From NCBI GenBank assembly GCA_027492795.1, contig JAPUEB010000024.1, positions 62,001 through 126,000 of the forward strand: a DNA stretch of 64,000 nucleotides, in the 5' to 3' direction. Positions 42,634 through 52,640 of the stretch are shown here, one piece after another (the first letter of the stretch is position 1; each line of letters starts with the position of its first letter). A program made the position numbers and the translations under genes. The notes under the pieces are model-generated. The model searched no databases and was not told the DNA's origin. It saw only the letters and a program-made list of their open reading frames with translations. This DNA comes from Chryseobacterium sp. (GTDB lineage: Bacteria > Bacteroidota > Bacteroidia > Flavobacteriales > Weeksellaceae).

Positions 42634-45600
42634 ATGAAGAAACTTTTACTCGCGTGCATGATGGCTCTTGGTATAGGGGCGTCTGCACAAGTAGGTCCAC
42701 CTGCTTCTGCAAATCCTAATACCGTACCACAAGGTTATGGATTTACGCAAAGCAGCGGTACTTACACACCTCTTAGTGCTTCCAGAACTATTTGGCAATC
42801 TGGAGCAGCTTTAGGAACTGATGCCGCTTCGGCAGCAATTACTATCCCGTCTTTTAAGTTCAACGGAAAAACGTACACCACATTATACATTAGTAATAAT
42901 GGGTTTATCACATTCGGGACTGCACCATTAGCAGCTACATATACTGGACTATCAACAGATTCTGCAGTTGCTAACCTTGCGGAAGGAGCTGTAGCGGGTT
43001 TTGCTGCTAATTTGGTAAATGCCAATACCACTACATCAGAAATTGCTTATGAAACCGTAGGAACAAAATTTTCTGTTCAGTTTACCGATTTGAAGGTTTC
43101 TGGTGGTGCTGCTGCTCAATTATTGAATTTTCAAATTCAATTGGATTCATCCAATAATACCGTTGCTATTGTGTATGGTACTTGCGCGTCTGGTACTGCC
43201 ACAGCAACTGGTCAAGTAGGATTAAGAGGATCAGAAAGTTCTGACCAAAATAACAGAACTGGTACAAACTGGACAGCAACTACAGTTGGAACGACTACGA
43301 CATCTAATTGTACACTAGGCACAACAAATTCTACTACAGTTCCTGCTTCAGGATTAACATTTACTTATACTCCAGGAACTTGGGTAAGTTCACCTCCAGC
43401 ATATGCAACATTGCCTTACACCAACGATTTTTCCACTTGGACTAATGGTAATTCTACAGCAGACTTGCCTGGAGCCAACTGGAGAACTTGGCCAGCACGA
43501 GGAGATAATTCCTGGAGACAGAGTGATATAGCTACTTCGGGTTTCACAACAGCATCTGGCTGGACATCTACGACTGGAGGAGCTGCCATAGCAGCACCTG
43601 CAGTTGCGCCTACTGCAAGATTTCACTCTTACAACTGTGTAAACGCTTCAGGATATATGGATTTGTATGTAGATTTATCAACAGGTGGGGCTGGAAATAG
43701 AATTGTTAGTTTTGATTATATCAACACCAGCGGAACAGATGTATTAAATGTATTGCTTTCAACTGACGGTGGTGCTACTTTTACTTCGATGGGGCCAGCT
43801 CAAGCTGTAAGCGCTTCTTGGGCCAGTAAAAGTTACATCACAACTTCTACTTCTGCAACGGCGGTGATTCGTTTTATGGGAACTGGCGATAATGGTTCAA
43901 CAGATATTCAAATTGATAATTTATCCATTACTGTTTCTACTTCGCCACCAGCTTGTACAGCAATTGTTGCTCCAGCCAATGCTGCAACAGGAATTTCTTT
44001 AACACCGACAATTTCTTGGAATACATCTTCTCTCGCTTCTTCTTATCTTATTAACATAGGAACAACACCTGGCGGAACTGATATCCAAAATGGCTTGAAT
44101 GTAGGAAATGTTACTTCTTATACAATTGGAACTGGATCTACGCCTGCTTCAAATCCGTTATCATTTAATACCCAGTATTACATAACGATAATTCCTACTA
44201 ATACATACGGAAATGCAACCGGATGTACGGAAACCAGTTTCACTACTACCGCAACAATTCCATGTCCTACCGTTACTGCACCAGCGACAGGAGCAACAGG
44301 TCTAACATTTACGCCAACAATTACCTGGAATGCTGTAACTGGAGTTACCGGCTACACCCTAACTGTTGGAACTACTGCGGGTGGTACCGATATCTTGAAC
44401 GCACAGAGTGTAACAGGAACATCATATACTTTCGCTACAGCGCTTAATCCGAATACAAAATACTATTATACGGTGAATGCAGTTACTGCAACTAGCAGCT
44501 CCGCTTCATGTACAGAAAGAAATTTCACAACACAATGTGCCGCAATTACAGCTCCTTGGACTGAAAATTTTGATGGATTAACTACAGTTGGTTCAGCGGT
44601 ATTACCGTCTTGTTGGGCTACAAACGGAGGAACTAATTTTGCAAGTGCTACCGCTTCAGGAAACACTTACAATGATCCAAAATCTGCACCTAATTACGTA
44701 ACAATTTATTACCCTACAACAGCATCTTATCTTTGGACGCCTCTTACAACTTTAACGGCAAATCAGTCTTATGACTTCTCTTTCTATTGGGTTGGTGATG
44801 GATTGGCAGGATGGCAGAATGAGGTTTTAGTAAATAATATACAGGCTGCAACCGGTGCTACAAGCCTTACCACATTTATTACTCCAACGCAAACTACAAC
44901 TGGAGGTGGTAACAGTACAAATTATACTAAAGTAACCGTAACTTTCGTTCCAACAGCTACAGGTAATTACACATTCGGAATAAAAGGCTACGTTACTACG
45001 ACTGCACCTTATTATATGGGATTTGATGATTTTTCATTAAAAATTACACCTACATGTGTTGAGCCTACATTCCCTGCTACTCCAATATCTGGATTAACAG
45101 CATCTGGTGCTACAGTTACTTGGAATGCATCATCACCTGCGCCTGCAAGTAATTACGATATTTATTATAGCACAACGAATACTGCACCAACATCTGCTTC
45201 AACTCCTAACGCTACAAATGTAACAAGCCCATATACACTAACTGGTTTGAATGCGAACACTACTTATTACGTATGGGTAAGATCTCATTGTAGTTCTACT
45301 GATCAAAGTACTTGGGCAGGTCCTGTAACTGTATATACTGGTTATTGTGTGCCTTCATCAACATCTCAAGCAAGTTGGATATCCGCATTCACTTCCACAG
45401 GTGCAAGTCAGGATATGAATTATTCTGCAGCTACTGCAGCTACTGGAACTAATGGATACCAAGACCTTACAGCAAGCACAAATAAGATTATTAGTGCAAC
45501 TACTGGTACTGCTATTCCGGTTACATTAACAGCTGGTGGACCAACCGTAGGTATTGCTGTTTGGATAGATTGGAACAATAATTTGATATTTGAAGCCTCA

Positions 45601-46047
45601 GAAAGAATGTATGTAACTTCAACTTATACTACAACTACAACTGGAGCTACAATTACACCACCAGCAGGACAAGCTAATGGAAGTTATAGAATGAGAGTGT
45701 TGGTAGATTATAATAATTCTGCACCTAGTAATCCATGTGGAAGCATTACTAGAGGTGAATATGTGGATTATATTTTCCAAATTGATACTACTTTAGGAAC
45801 TTCGGAAATAGTTAATAATTCTAAAGAAATAAAAGTATATCCAAACCCATTCACCGATATTGTTAATATCTCTGATATTAAAGATGTGAAGAATGTTACT
45901 GTTGTTGATATGGCAGGAAGAGTGGTGAAAGCCATTGCAAACCCTGTTAGAGAGCTTCAGCTTGGCGATTTGAAATCCGGTATGTATATCCTTAAAATTG
46001 ATTACAAAAACGGAACAAGCAAATCTGTAAAAGCAATAAAAAAATAG
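42634..46047 (+). CDS. T9SS-exported FnIII/GEVED surface protein
   Basis: 1137 residues, the largest of the four. Signal peptide MKKLLLACMMALGIGASAQ. N-terminal beta domain (about 30-250) like that of the 39564 gene. Adhesin-like sandwiches at about 265-440 and 640-810. FnIII-like units (CTAIVAPANAATGISLTPTI, CPTVTAPATGATGLTFTPTI, CVEPTFPATPISGLTASGAT). A GEVED domain at about 910-1055 (VWIDWNNNLIFEASERM ... ITRGEYVDYIFQI). The C-terminal type A T9SS sorting domain ends in LKIDYKNGTSKSVKAIKK. Likely surface-attached or secreted; ligand unknown. It has its own promoter and terminator. Confidence 0.87.
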   Translation: MKKLLLACMMALGIGASAQVGPPASANPNTVPQGYGFTQSSGTYTPLSASRTIWQSGAALGTDAASAAITIPSFKFNGKTYTTLYISNNGFITFGTAPLAATYTGLSTDSAVANLAEGAVAGFAANLVNANTTTSEIAYETVGTKFSVQFTDLKVSGGAAAQLLNFQIQLDSSNNTVAIVYGTCASGTATATGQVGLRGSESSDQNNRTGTNWTATTVGTTTTSNCTLGTTNSTTVPASGLTFTYTPGTWVSSPPAYATLPYTNDFSTWTNGNSTADLPGANWRTWPARGDNSWRQSDIATSGFTTASGWTSTTGGAAIAAPAVAPTARFHSYNCVNASGYMDLYVDLSTGGAGNRIVSFDYINTSGTDVLNVLLSTDGGATFTSMGPAQAVSASWASKSYITTSTSATAVIRFMGTGDNGSTDIQIDNLSITVSTSPPACTAIVAPANAATGISLTPTISWNTSSLASSYLINIGTTPGGTDIQNGLNVGNVTSYTIGTGSTPASNPLSFNTQYYITIIPTNTYGNATGCTETSFTTTATIPCPTVTAPATGATGLTFTPTITWNAVTGVTGYTLTVGTTAGGTDILNAQSVTGTSYTFATALNPNTKYYYTVNAVTATSSSASCTERNFTTQCAAITAPWTENFDGLTTVGSAVLPSCWATNGGTNFASATASGNTYNDPKSAPNYVTIYYPTTASYLWTPLTTLTANQSYDFSFYWVGDGLAGWQNEVLVNNIQAATGATSLTTFITPTQTTTGGGNSTNYTKVTVTFVPTATGNYTFGIKGYVTTTAPYYMGFDDFSLKITPTCVEPTFPATPISGLTASGATVTWNASSPAPASNYDIYYSTTNTAPTSASTPNATNVTSPYTLTGLNANTTYYVWVRSHCSSTDQSTWAGPVTVYTGYCVPSSTSQASWISAFTSTGASQDMNYSAATAATGTNGYQDLTASTNKIISATTGTAIPVTLTAGGPTVGIAVWIDWNNNLIFEASERMYVTSTYTTTTTGATITPPAGQANGSYRMRVLVDYNNSAPSNPCGSITRGEYVDYIFQIDTTLGTSEIVNNSKEIKVYPNPFTDIVNISDIKDVKNVTVVDMAGRVVKAIANPVRELQLGDLKSGMYILKIDYKNGTSKSVKAIKK

Positions 46048-46070
46048 CTCTTTAATTAAACTATAAATAG

Positions 46071-46097
46071 AGCAGCTGAATTTCAGCTGCTTTTTTA
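46071..46097 (+). terminator. Terminator after the 42634-46047 gene
   Basis: Stem AGCAGCTGAA/TTCAGCTGCT followed by T6. Similar in sequence to the terminator at 49025-49052. Confidence 0.8.
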
Positions 46098-46178
46098 TTG
46101 ATATTAACTATATTAATATAATTTTTAGTGTTGTTTGTCTATATTCTATTTCTTTTTTAAAAATTTAATAGAAAATAT

Positions 46179-46209
46179 TTGTTAATTATTCAATTATCTT
46201 TTAACTTTG
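46179..46209 (+). promoter_or_regulatory. Promoter of the 46232 T9SS gene
   Basis: TTG (46179-46181), 20 bases, TAACTTTG (46202-46209). The ATG is 23 bases further on. Confidence 0.7.
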
Positions 46210-46231
46210 TTACATTATAAATAATAATTAT

Positions 46232-49000
46232 ATGAATAAACTTTTACTAACGTGCCTTATTTTTATAAGCACAATCCTAAACGCCCAAATTACATTGGGA
46301 AGTGGTACTACAACAGGTAGAATGCCTGTGGATAGCTTTTACGGATACACGTATTCGCAACAGATTTTTCCAAAATCTGAAATCAATGCAGATGCTGCCG
46401 GTAATATTACCGGGATAAAATTTTATCTTGGAAGTGCGGCAGTATTAACCAATACGACGGCTTGGAAAGTCTATATTGGGCATACGAACAAAACAAGTTT
46501 TTCTACAACCTCGGATTGGATTCCGGTTGCGCAACTAACTCAGGTTTTTGATGGTAATGTTACCAACAATAGTGGAGTAGTAACAATTGCTTTCACTACA
46601 CCTTTCGCCTATAATAACGTTGACAACCTCGTAATTGCCTGTGATGAAAATACTCCAAATTATGATGGTAGTTTAGATAGGTTTTATAATTATACAAGTT
46701 CTTCCAACTCTGTACTATATTATATAAGTGATACCGTAGACACGGATCCAGCCGCGCCTGGATTAGGAACTCAAAGCAATACTAAGTCTGTAATAACTTT
46801 TGATGGGCTTGTGCCGTCTGCAATACCAGGTTGCCCAACTGTTACAGCGCCTGCTGCAAATGCCACAGGTGTTTCAGTTACACCTGCTATTACTTGGGGG
46901 TCTGTTTCAGGAGCTACAGGTTATAAAATTTCTTTAGGATCAACACCGGGAGGAACCGATGTGCTGAATAATTTTGATGTAGGCAACGTAACTACATACA
47001 CTTTACCTACGGCTCTTGCATACAACAAAACTTACTATCTTAAAGTAAATTCATATAATGCAACTAATAACAGTGCAGGCTGTACGGAACAATCTTTCAC
47101 AACAGTTAATATCCCATGTCCAACTGTTTCTGCACCAGCCGCGAATGCAACTAACTTATCACTAACGCCCACAATAACTTGGGCTGCCGTTACAGGTGCA
47201 ACAGGTTACAAAATTACAGTAGGTACCACTTCTGGCGGTACAGATGTTTTGAATAACTTCGATGTAGGTAATGTAACTACATATACTTTTACAACCCCTC
47301 TTAATGGTTCTACCAAGTATTATTACACCGTAAATTCTTATGATGCTGTAAATACGTCATCTTCATGTACGATAAGGAATTTCACCACTTTATGTGGAGT
47401 TTTAAGTACACCTTACCTACAAGATTTTAATTCTGGTTTGTTGCCAAACTGTTGGAGTACATCCAGTACCAACAATACTGGATATGCGCTGTGGAGGTTT
47501 GCAGGTACTGCAGATTATGGAACAACAAACAATGGACAGACTGGTGGAACATATGCTTGGGTTGATGCTTCATCTCCTTATACAGGAATTCATGATGTAA
47601 CTTTGCAATCTCCACAGTTAAACCTCACAGGTTTATCATCGCCAATGGTTCAGTTCAGATGGTTTAAGAACCATGCTACAACTGCCACCGGAACTACACC
47701 TCCTGCTTATGATAATAACAATTTAACAATTAAAGTTAAAGATATTACAGGAACTACATGGGAAACCATATTTACTAATAATACTAATTTTTTAGGTTGG
47801 AGAACAGAATATATAACATTGCCAGCAACTTATTTGAACAAAACTATTGAGATTCAGTTTATAGTAGACAAAGACGTAGCAGGTAATGGTTATTTTTACG
47901 ATAATATCTTATTGGACGATGTACAGGTAAAAGAAACACCTACTTGTGTTGAGCCTTCATTATTAACGGTTTCAGCAATAGGGCAAACAACAGCTACAAT
48001 AGGGTGGACTGCACCTACAAGTGCGCCAGCAAATGGATATCAAGTTTATTACAGCACATCCAATACAGCTCCCACTTCTTCTACAGTTTTAAATGCTACA
48101 AACTCTGTTTCCAGTACAACAACATCAGCATTGGTTTCAGGGCTATCTCCTAACACTACTTACTATTTCTGGGTAAGATCAAATTGTGGTCCAGCAACTA
48201 CAAATGTAAGTACATGGACATTTGGGCAATCATTTAATACACTTTGTTCTTCTACTACACTTCCTTATAGTATGAATTTTGATAGTGCTACAACGCCAGG
48301 ATTACCAAACTGCATTACTAGTCAAAATGCTGGAGCAGGTAACAATTGGGTTACGGCTGCCGCTCCAACTTCGCCAGCAGGTTTTACGGGAAATGTAATG
48401 TTATATTCATATAATACCGCTAATGCTGCAAATGCTTGGTTCTTTACTCAAGGGGTAAATCTTACAGCGGGTACTACCTATTACATTTCATATAAGTATG
48501 GTAACAACTCTACTTTTTATAAAGAAAACTTAAAAGTGGCAGTAGGAACAGGAGCTGATGCTGCATCAATGACAACTGTGATTGCTGATTATGTTGATAT
48601 TCAGGACAATACAGTTCATAATATATTGAATATGACATTTACACCAGCTACAACAGGTGTGTACTATCTTGGATTCAATGCATATTCTATAGCCGATCAA
48701 TACTATCTATACGTTGATGATGTCCAAATAACTTCTACGCAGGTTATGGCTACATCTGAAATAGCAGCTAATGCTAAAGAAGTAAAAGTTTATCCTAACC
48801 CATTCACTGATATTGTTAATATCTCTGATATTAATGATGTGAAGAATGTTACAGTTGTAGATATGGCAGGAAGAGTAGTGAAAACTATTAATAATCCTGT
48901 TAGAGAATTACAGCTTGGCGATTTGAAATCCGGAATGTATATCCTGAAAATTGATTACAAAAACGGAACAAACAAATCAGTAAAAGCTATTAAAAAATAA
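46232..49000 (+). CDS. T9SS-exported FnIII adhesin-like protein
   Basis: 922 residues. Signal peptide of about 18 (ending LNAQ). The N-terminal domain (about 19-195, GSGTTTGRMPVDSFYGYTYSQQIF ... FAYNNVDNLVIACDEN) is shared with the next gene at high identity. Two FnIII-like units in tandem (about 200-295 and 296-388) both contain GGTDVLNNFDVGNVTTYT, an internal duplication. Adhesin-like sandwiches at about 390-565 and 670-835 flank an FnIII module. The C-terminal T9SS sorting domain is near-identical to that of the upstream gene. Likely a surface or secreted adhesin. Confidence 0.86.
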   Translation: MNKLLLTCLIFISTILNAQITLGSGTTTGRMPVDSFYGYTYSQQIFPKSEINADAAGNITGIKFYLGSAAVLTNTTAWKVYIGHTNKTSFSTTSDWIPVAQLTQVFDGNVTNNSGVVTIAFTTPFAYNNVDNLVIACDENTPNYDGSLDRFYNYTSSSNSVLYYISDTVDTDPAAPGLGTQSNTKSVITFDGLVPSAIPGCPTVTAPAANATGVSVTPAITWGSVSGATGYKISLGSTPGGTDVLNNFDVGNVTTYTLPTALAYNKTYYLKVNSYNATNNSAGCTEQSFTTVNIPCPTVSAPAANATNLSLTPTITWAAVTGATGYKITVGTTSGGTDVLNNFDVGNVTTYTFTTPLNGSTKYYYTVNSYDAVNTSSSCTIRNFTTLCGVLSTPYLQDFNSGLLPNCWSTSSTNNTGYALWRFAGTADYGTTNNGQTGGTYAWVDASSPYTGIHDVTLQSPQLNLTGLSSPMVQFRWFKNHATTATGTTPPAYDNNNLTIKVKDITGTTWETIFTNNTNFLGWRTEYITLPATYLNKTIEIQFIVDKDVAGNGYFYDNILLDDVQVKETPTCVEPSLLTVSAIGQTTATIGWTAPTSAPANGYQVYYSTSNTAPTSSTVLNATNSVSSTTTSALVSGLSPNTTYYFWVRSNCGPATTNVSTWTFGQSFNTLCSSTTLPYSMNFDSATTPGLPNCITSQNAGAGNNWVTAAAPTSPAGFTGNVMLYSYNTANAANAWFFTQGVNLTAGTTYYISYKYGNNSTFYKENLKVAVGTGADAASMTTVIADYVDIQDNTVHNILNMTFTPATTGVYYLGFNAYSIADQYYLYVDDVQITSTQVMATSEIAANAKEVKVYPNPFTDIVNISDINDVKNVTVVDMAGRVVKTINNPVRELQLGDLKSGMYILKIDYKNGTNKSVKAIKK

Positions 49001-49024
49001 TTTTTATAACAATTAATAGTATGG

Positions 49025-49052
49025 AGCAGCTGAGTTTTCAGCTGCTTTTTTT
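49025..49052 (+). terminator. Terminator after the 46232-49000 gene
   Basis: Stem AGCAGCTGA/TCAGCTGCT, loop of four, then T8. Confidence 0.8.
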
Positions 49053-49136
49053 TATTCATTTCTAAAAATTATTGATATTAAATTAAAATACAGTCGTTTA
49101 AATAAAAGTATTCCATGCATAATTTTGCAAAAGGTA

Positions 49137-49166
49137 TTGTAGGTTAAAAAAAAATGGTTAACTTTA
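49137..49166 (+). promoter_or_regulatory. Promoter of the 49189 T9SS gene
   Basis: TTG (49137-49139), 19 bases, TAACTTTA (49159-49166), which differs from the two preceding T9SS promoters in the last base only. Confidence 0.6.
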
Positions 49167-49188
49167 GAAATCATAAAACTTTAATAAT

Positions 49189-51888
49189 ATGAAGAAACTT
49201 CTACTCTCATGCCTTTTCTTTCTCGGCATGCTGTTAAATGCCCAAATAAATTTGGGAAGTGGTACGACACCGGGACGCTTACCCGTAGATTCCTATTACG
49301 GATACTCTTATACACAGCAGATTTTCACAAAAGCTGAAATAGGGGCATCCGCTGCAAATATTACTGGTGTAAAGTTTTATTTGGGTGCTACAGCATCATT
49401 AACGAACACTACTGCTTGGAAAGTGTATCTTGGACACACTACGAAAACAGATTTTACATCTACCACAGACTGGATACCCGTAACTCAACTTACACAGGTT
49501 TTCGATGGCAATGTAACAAATGTTAATGGTGTAGTAACGATTACATTCTCTACACCTTTTGCTTACAATAACGTAGATAACCTCGTTATTGCATGTGATG
49601 AGAATACATCCAGTTATAACGGCATTGGCGACAGGTTTTATGGATATACAGGACCTGCTAATTCCACACTTTATTTTATTGATGATGCTGTAAACCCCGA
49701 TCCCGCAGCACCTCCTGCAGGAACTCAAGTTGCGGATAAATCTGTTGTTACCTTATTAGGATTAACACCATCAGCTCCACCAGCATGCCCTACTGGTTTA
49801 GTACCTGCAGATGCTGCAACAAATGTTAGTAAAAATGCTACTCTCACTTGGGCTGCATCTACAGGAGCTACAAGTTATGATGTTTATTTAGGAACAACAG
49901 CAACACCGGCATTAGTAGCAAATGTTACTAGCACAAGTTACCAACCCTCACCTGTACTTAATTCCAATACTGTATATTATTGGAAGATTGTTCCTAAAAA
50001 TGCAGCAGGATCTGCAGTTGGTTGTACACAGCAAAGCTTCACTACAAACGATCAATTGGTATTTTGCACTCCAGTATATACCACTGGTACAACATGGGGT
50101 GATTTGATTTCTAATGTGGAAGTTGCTGGTACTACACTTTCAAACAATTCGGGAACTACAGCCGGTGGACCTTCTTATACTTACTATACTGGTCAGCCCA
50201 ATTATACAGGCTCAATGCAGGCAGGAGCCACTTATAATGTAACCGTAACAGTAGGTTCCTATGGTGACCAAAATGTAGCAGTTTGGATAGATTACAATGA
50301 TAATGGTATTTTTGAATCATCCGAAAGAGTAGGTTATTCTACAACTGCTATTGCTGGAAATGGGACGGCTACTTTTCCGATAACTCTCGCATGTAATCCA
50401 CCATTAGGAACACATAGAATGAGGGTTAGAGATGTATGGAGTACTGCTGGTAGCAGCATTGATCCTTGCAGTAGCTATGGCTATGGAGAAACTGAAGATT
50501 ACGATGTTACCATAACTGCAGCCGCAGCCTGTCCTGCTCCATCCATGGGAACAGCATCTAATATTACTACTACCGGAGCAACTTTAGCTTGGAATAAAGG
50601 ATGTACAGAAACCGCTTGGGATGTGCATGTAGCAGCAGCCGGTTCTGGTGCTCCTACTGGTACTCCTTCGCACCCAGGTGCAACTCCAAATACTGGATTT
50701 GCAGTAAGTGGTTTAACTGCAAATACTAATTATGAGTTCTGGGTAAGAGCAAATTGTGGTGCAGGTAGCTTCAGTACTTGGGCAGGTCCTTATACATTTA
50801 CTACGGCTCCTCTTCCTCCAGCAAATGACAATTGTGCTGCTGCTATTGCTTTAACGGTTAATCCAGATTTAAACTGTGGTATTGTAACAGCGGGTACAAC
50901 CATAGGAGCTACCGCTTCTACAGAAACAGCACCTACCTGTGGTGCAACTGGAACAAATGATGATGTTTGGTTTAAATTTGTTGCAACAAATACCAGTCAC
51001 CAAGTAAAATTAACCAATGTTAGTAATTTTACAGATATGGCAATGTCTGCATATACAGGAGCTTGCGGAAGTTTAGTTGCTGGAACCTGTAGTGATCCTG
51101 ATACAATGAGCTTATCCGGTCTTACTGTGGGTACTACCTATTATGTAAGAGTTTGGACATGGAGTTCTTCTACTACAACAGCCACTTTTGATATCTGTGT
51201 AGGAACGCCGCCGCCGCCTCCAGCAAATGATGCCTGTTCATCAGCAATTAGTGTTGCTGCATTTACAACTACTTATACTTCATATACCAATACACAAGAT
51301 GCTAGTGGTGCAACCAACAATGGAGGATTTGTCTCATGTGGTGCAACTGGAATGAATGACGGTGTTTGGTATTCTATAACAGGTAATGGTACCACCTATA
51401 CTGTAGCTGTTACTGGTGCTACTGGATGGGATTCCGCAATTGGAGTTTATACAGGGTCTTGTGGAAACTTTACATGTGTAGGTTCTGTAGATGCAGGAGG
51501 AACCGGGGGAGATGAAACATTTTCTTTTGGAACAATGAACGGAACTACTTACTACATCAACATAGGACAATATAGTTCCTCAACAGACAATCCTGAAGGA
51601 CCGTTCACTGTAACAGTGTCTACAGACGGTGTTATGGGTACATCAGAAATTATTGCAGATGCAAAAGATGTAAAAATCTATCCAAATCCATTTACTGATG
51701 TCTTGAATATTTCAGATATTAAAAATGTGAAAAATGTATCTGTTATCGATATGTCCGGTAGAATAGTGAAAACTATTCCAAATCCGGTAAGAGAGTTGCA
51801 TTTAGGAGATTTAACTTCAGGAACGTATGTTCTAAAAGTTAATTATAAAGATGGAACTACCAAAACTGTAAAAGCAATCAAAAAATAA
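49189..51888 (+). CDS. T9SS-exported GEVED/FnIII surface protein
   Basis: 899 residues. Signal peptide (MKKLLLSCLFFLGMLLNAQ) and the same N-terminal domain as its upstream neighbour (INLGSGTTPGRLPVDSYYGYSYTQQIF). FnIII-like unit at about 198-285. GEVED domain at about 295-440 (VWIDYNDNGIFESSERV ... GYGETEDYDVTI). A second FnIII unit (about 445-540). Two pre-peptidase-C-like beta domains (ANDNCAAAIAL ... and ANDACSSAISV ...) are separated by a PPPPP linker. The type A T9SS sorting domain is C-terminal. Function not known beyond likely surface adhesion. Confidence 0.86.
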   Translation: MKKLLLSCLFFLGMLLNAQINLGSGTTPGRLPVDSYYGYSYTQQIFTKAEIGASAANITGVKFYLGATASLTNTTAWKVYLGHTTKTDFTSTTDWIPVTQLTQVFDGNVTNVNGVVTITFSTPFAYNNVDNLVIACDENTSSYNGIGDRFYGYTGPANSTLYFIDDAVNPDPAAPPAGTQVADKSVVTLLGLTPSAPPACPTGLVPADAATNVSKNATLTWAASTGATSYDVYLGTTATPALVANVTSTSYQPSPVLNSNTVYYWKIVPKNAAGSAVGCTQQSFTTNDQLVFCTPVYTTGTTWGDLISNVEVAGTTLSNNSGTTAGGPSYTYYTGQPNYTGSMQAGATYNVTVTVGSYGDQNVAVWIDYNDNGIFESSERVGYSTTAIAGNGTATFPITLACNPPLGTHRMRVRDVWSTAGSSIDPCSSYGYGETEDYDVTITAAAACPAPSMGTASNITTTGATLAWNKGCTETAWDVHVAAAGSGAPTGTPSHPGATPNTGFAVSGLTANTNYEFWVRANCGAGSFSTWAGPYTFTTAPLPPANDNCAAAIALTVNPDLNCGIVTAGTTIGATASTETAPTCGATGTNDDVWFKFVATNTSHQVKLTNVSNFTDMAMSAYTGACGSLVAGTCSDPDTMSLSGLTVGTTYYVRVWTWSSSTTTATFDICVGTPPPPPANDACSSAISVAAFTTTYTSYTNTQDASGATNNGGFVSCGATGMNDGVWYSITGNGTTYTVAVTGATGWDSAIGVYTGSCGNFTCVGSVDAGGTGGDETFSFGTMNGTTYYINIGQYSSSTDNPEGPFTVTVSTDGVMGTSEIIADAKDVKIYPNPFTDVLNISDIKNVKNVSVIDMSGRIVKTIPNPVRELHLGDLTSGTYVLKVNYKDGTTKTVKAIKK

Positions 51889-51910
51889 AAGATTGTTCTA
51901 ATACCTAATG

Positions 51911-51938
51911 AAGGCAGCCAATTTGGCTGCCTTTTTTA
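51911..51938 (+). terminator. Terminator after the 49189-51888 gene
   Basis: Perfect 10-bp stem AAGGCAGCCA/TGGCTGCCTT with loop ATT, then T-run. Confidence 0.85.
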
Positions 51939-51989
51939 TTGGATTTCCATTATATCAATAAAAGTTAATACAAAAACTTGGAAACTTTT

Positions 51990-52019
51990 TTGGTTTTTTA
52001 GTTTCCTTTCGTATCTTTG
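51990..52019 (+). promoter_or_regulatory. Promoter of the TetR-TolC-MFP-RND operon
   Basis: TTG (51990-51992), 19 bases, TATCTTTG (52012-52019), 15 bases before the ATG at 52035. No clear TetR palindrome is seen close by. Confidence 0.7.
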
Positions 52020-52034
52020 CACCCGAAATTTATT

Positions 52035-52634
52035 ATGGAAGACAAAATACAATTCTTGGAAAAAGCCACGGAACTCTTTATAGAACACGGTTCCAAAACG
52101 CTTACGATGGACGACATTGCCAGAGAATTCGGGATGTCGAAAAAAACACTTTACCAAAAATACAAAAACAAGGAAGCTTTATTGGAAGAAGTTTTAGCGT
52201 TCAAACTTCAAGAAATTATCCAAAAAATGCAAAAACTGGATGTGGAAATTGATAATGCTGTCGAAAGAATGTTTTGCAGAGACGAGCAGATTGAAAAAGC
52301 CGTAAACTCCAACAAATCTATGATGATCAAACAGTTGGTGAAATATTATCCTGCCATCTTCAACAAACACATGCTGAATTTTTCCGACAAATTCTCCGAA
52401 GTTTTGGTAAGGAATATTGATAAAGGAAGAACTCAAGGCTATTACAGAACCGATTTCAATCCGGAAATCTATGCAAAAATGTTTTTTCAACTGATGCTTT
52501 CTTACGATAGCTCGCCGTTTTTAGCAACCGATAAAATAGACCGTGAAGCTTTTCAGCAAGAGGTAATGATGATGTATATGAATGCCATCACTACAGAAAA
52601 AGGTAAAGAAATTTTAAAAAATTTAATTAAATAA
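52035..52634 (+). CDS. TetR/AcrR family transcriptional regulator
   Basis: 199 residues. Start taken at ATG 52035; the frame reaches back to a TTG inside the -7 box at 52017, which cannot be translated from this promoter. N-terminal helix-turn-helix (about 5-50): ATELFIEHGSKTLTMDDIAREFGMSKKTLYQKYKNKEAL, the TetR signature. The remaining helical domain (about 55-199) should bind an inducer. It is first gene of the efflux operon (six bases before the TolC gene) and probably represses it. Confidence 0.92.
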   Translation: MEDKIQFLEKATELFIEHGSKTLTMDDIAREFGMSKKTLYQKYKNKEALLEEVLAFKLQEIIQKMQKLDVEIDNAVERMFCRDEQIEKAVNSNKSMMIKQLVKYYPAIFNKHMLNFSDKFSEVLVRNIDKGRTQGYYRTDFNPEIYAKMFFQLMLSYDSSPFLATDKIDREAFQQEVMMMYMNAITTEKGKEILKNLIK

Positions 52635-52640
52635 TTATCA

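Noticed and set aside
46800-48250. Repeated DNA words in the adhesin genes as a possible second CRISPR array
   Set aside because: The repeats are diverged, about 285 bases apart and in frame; they code for FnIII-like units.
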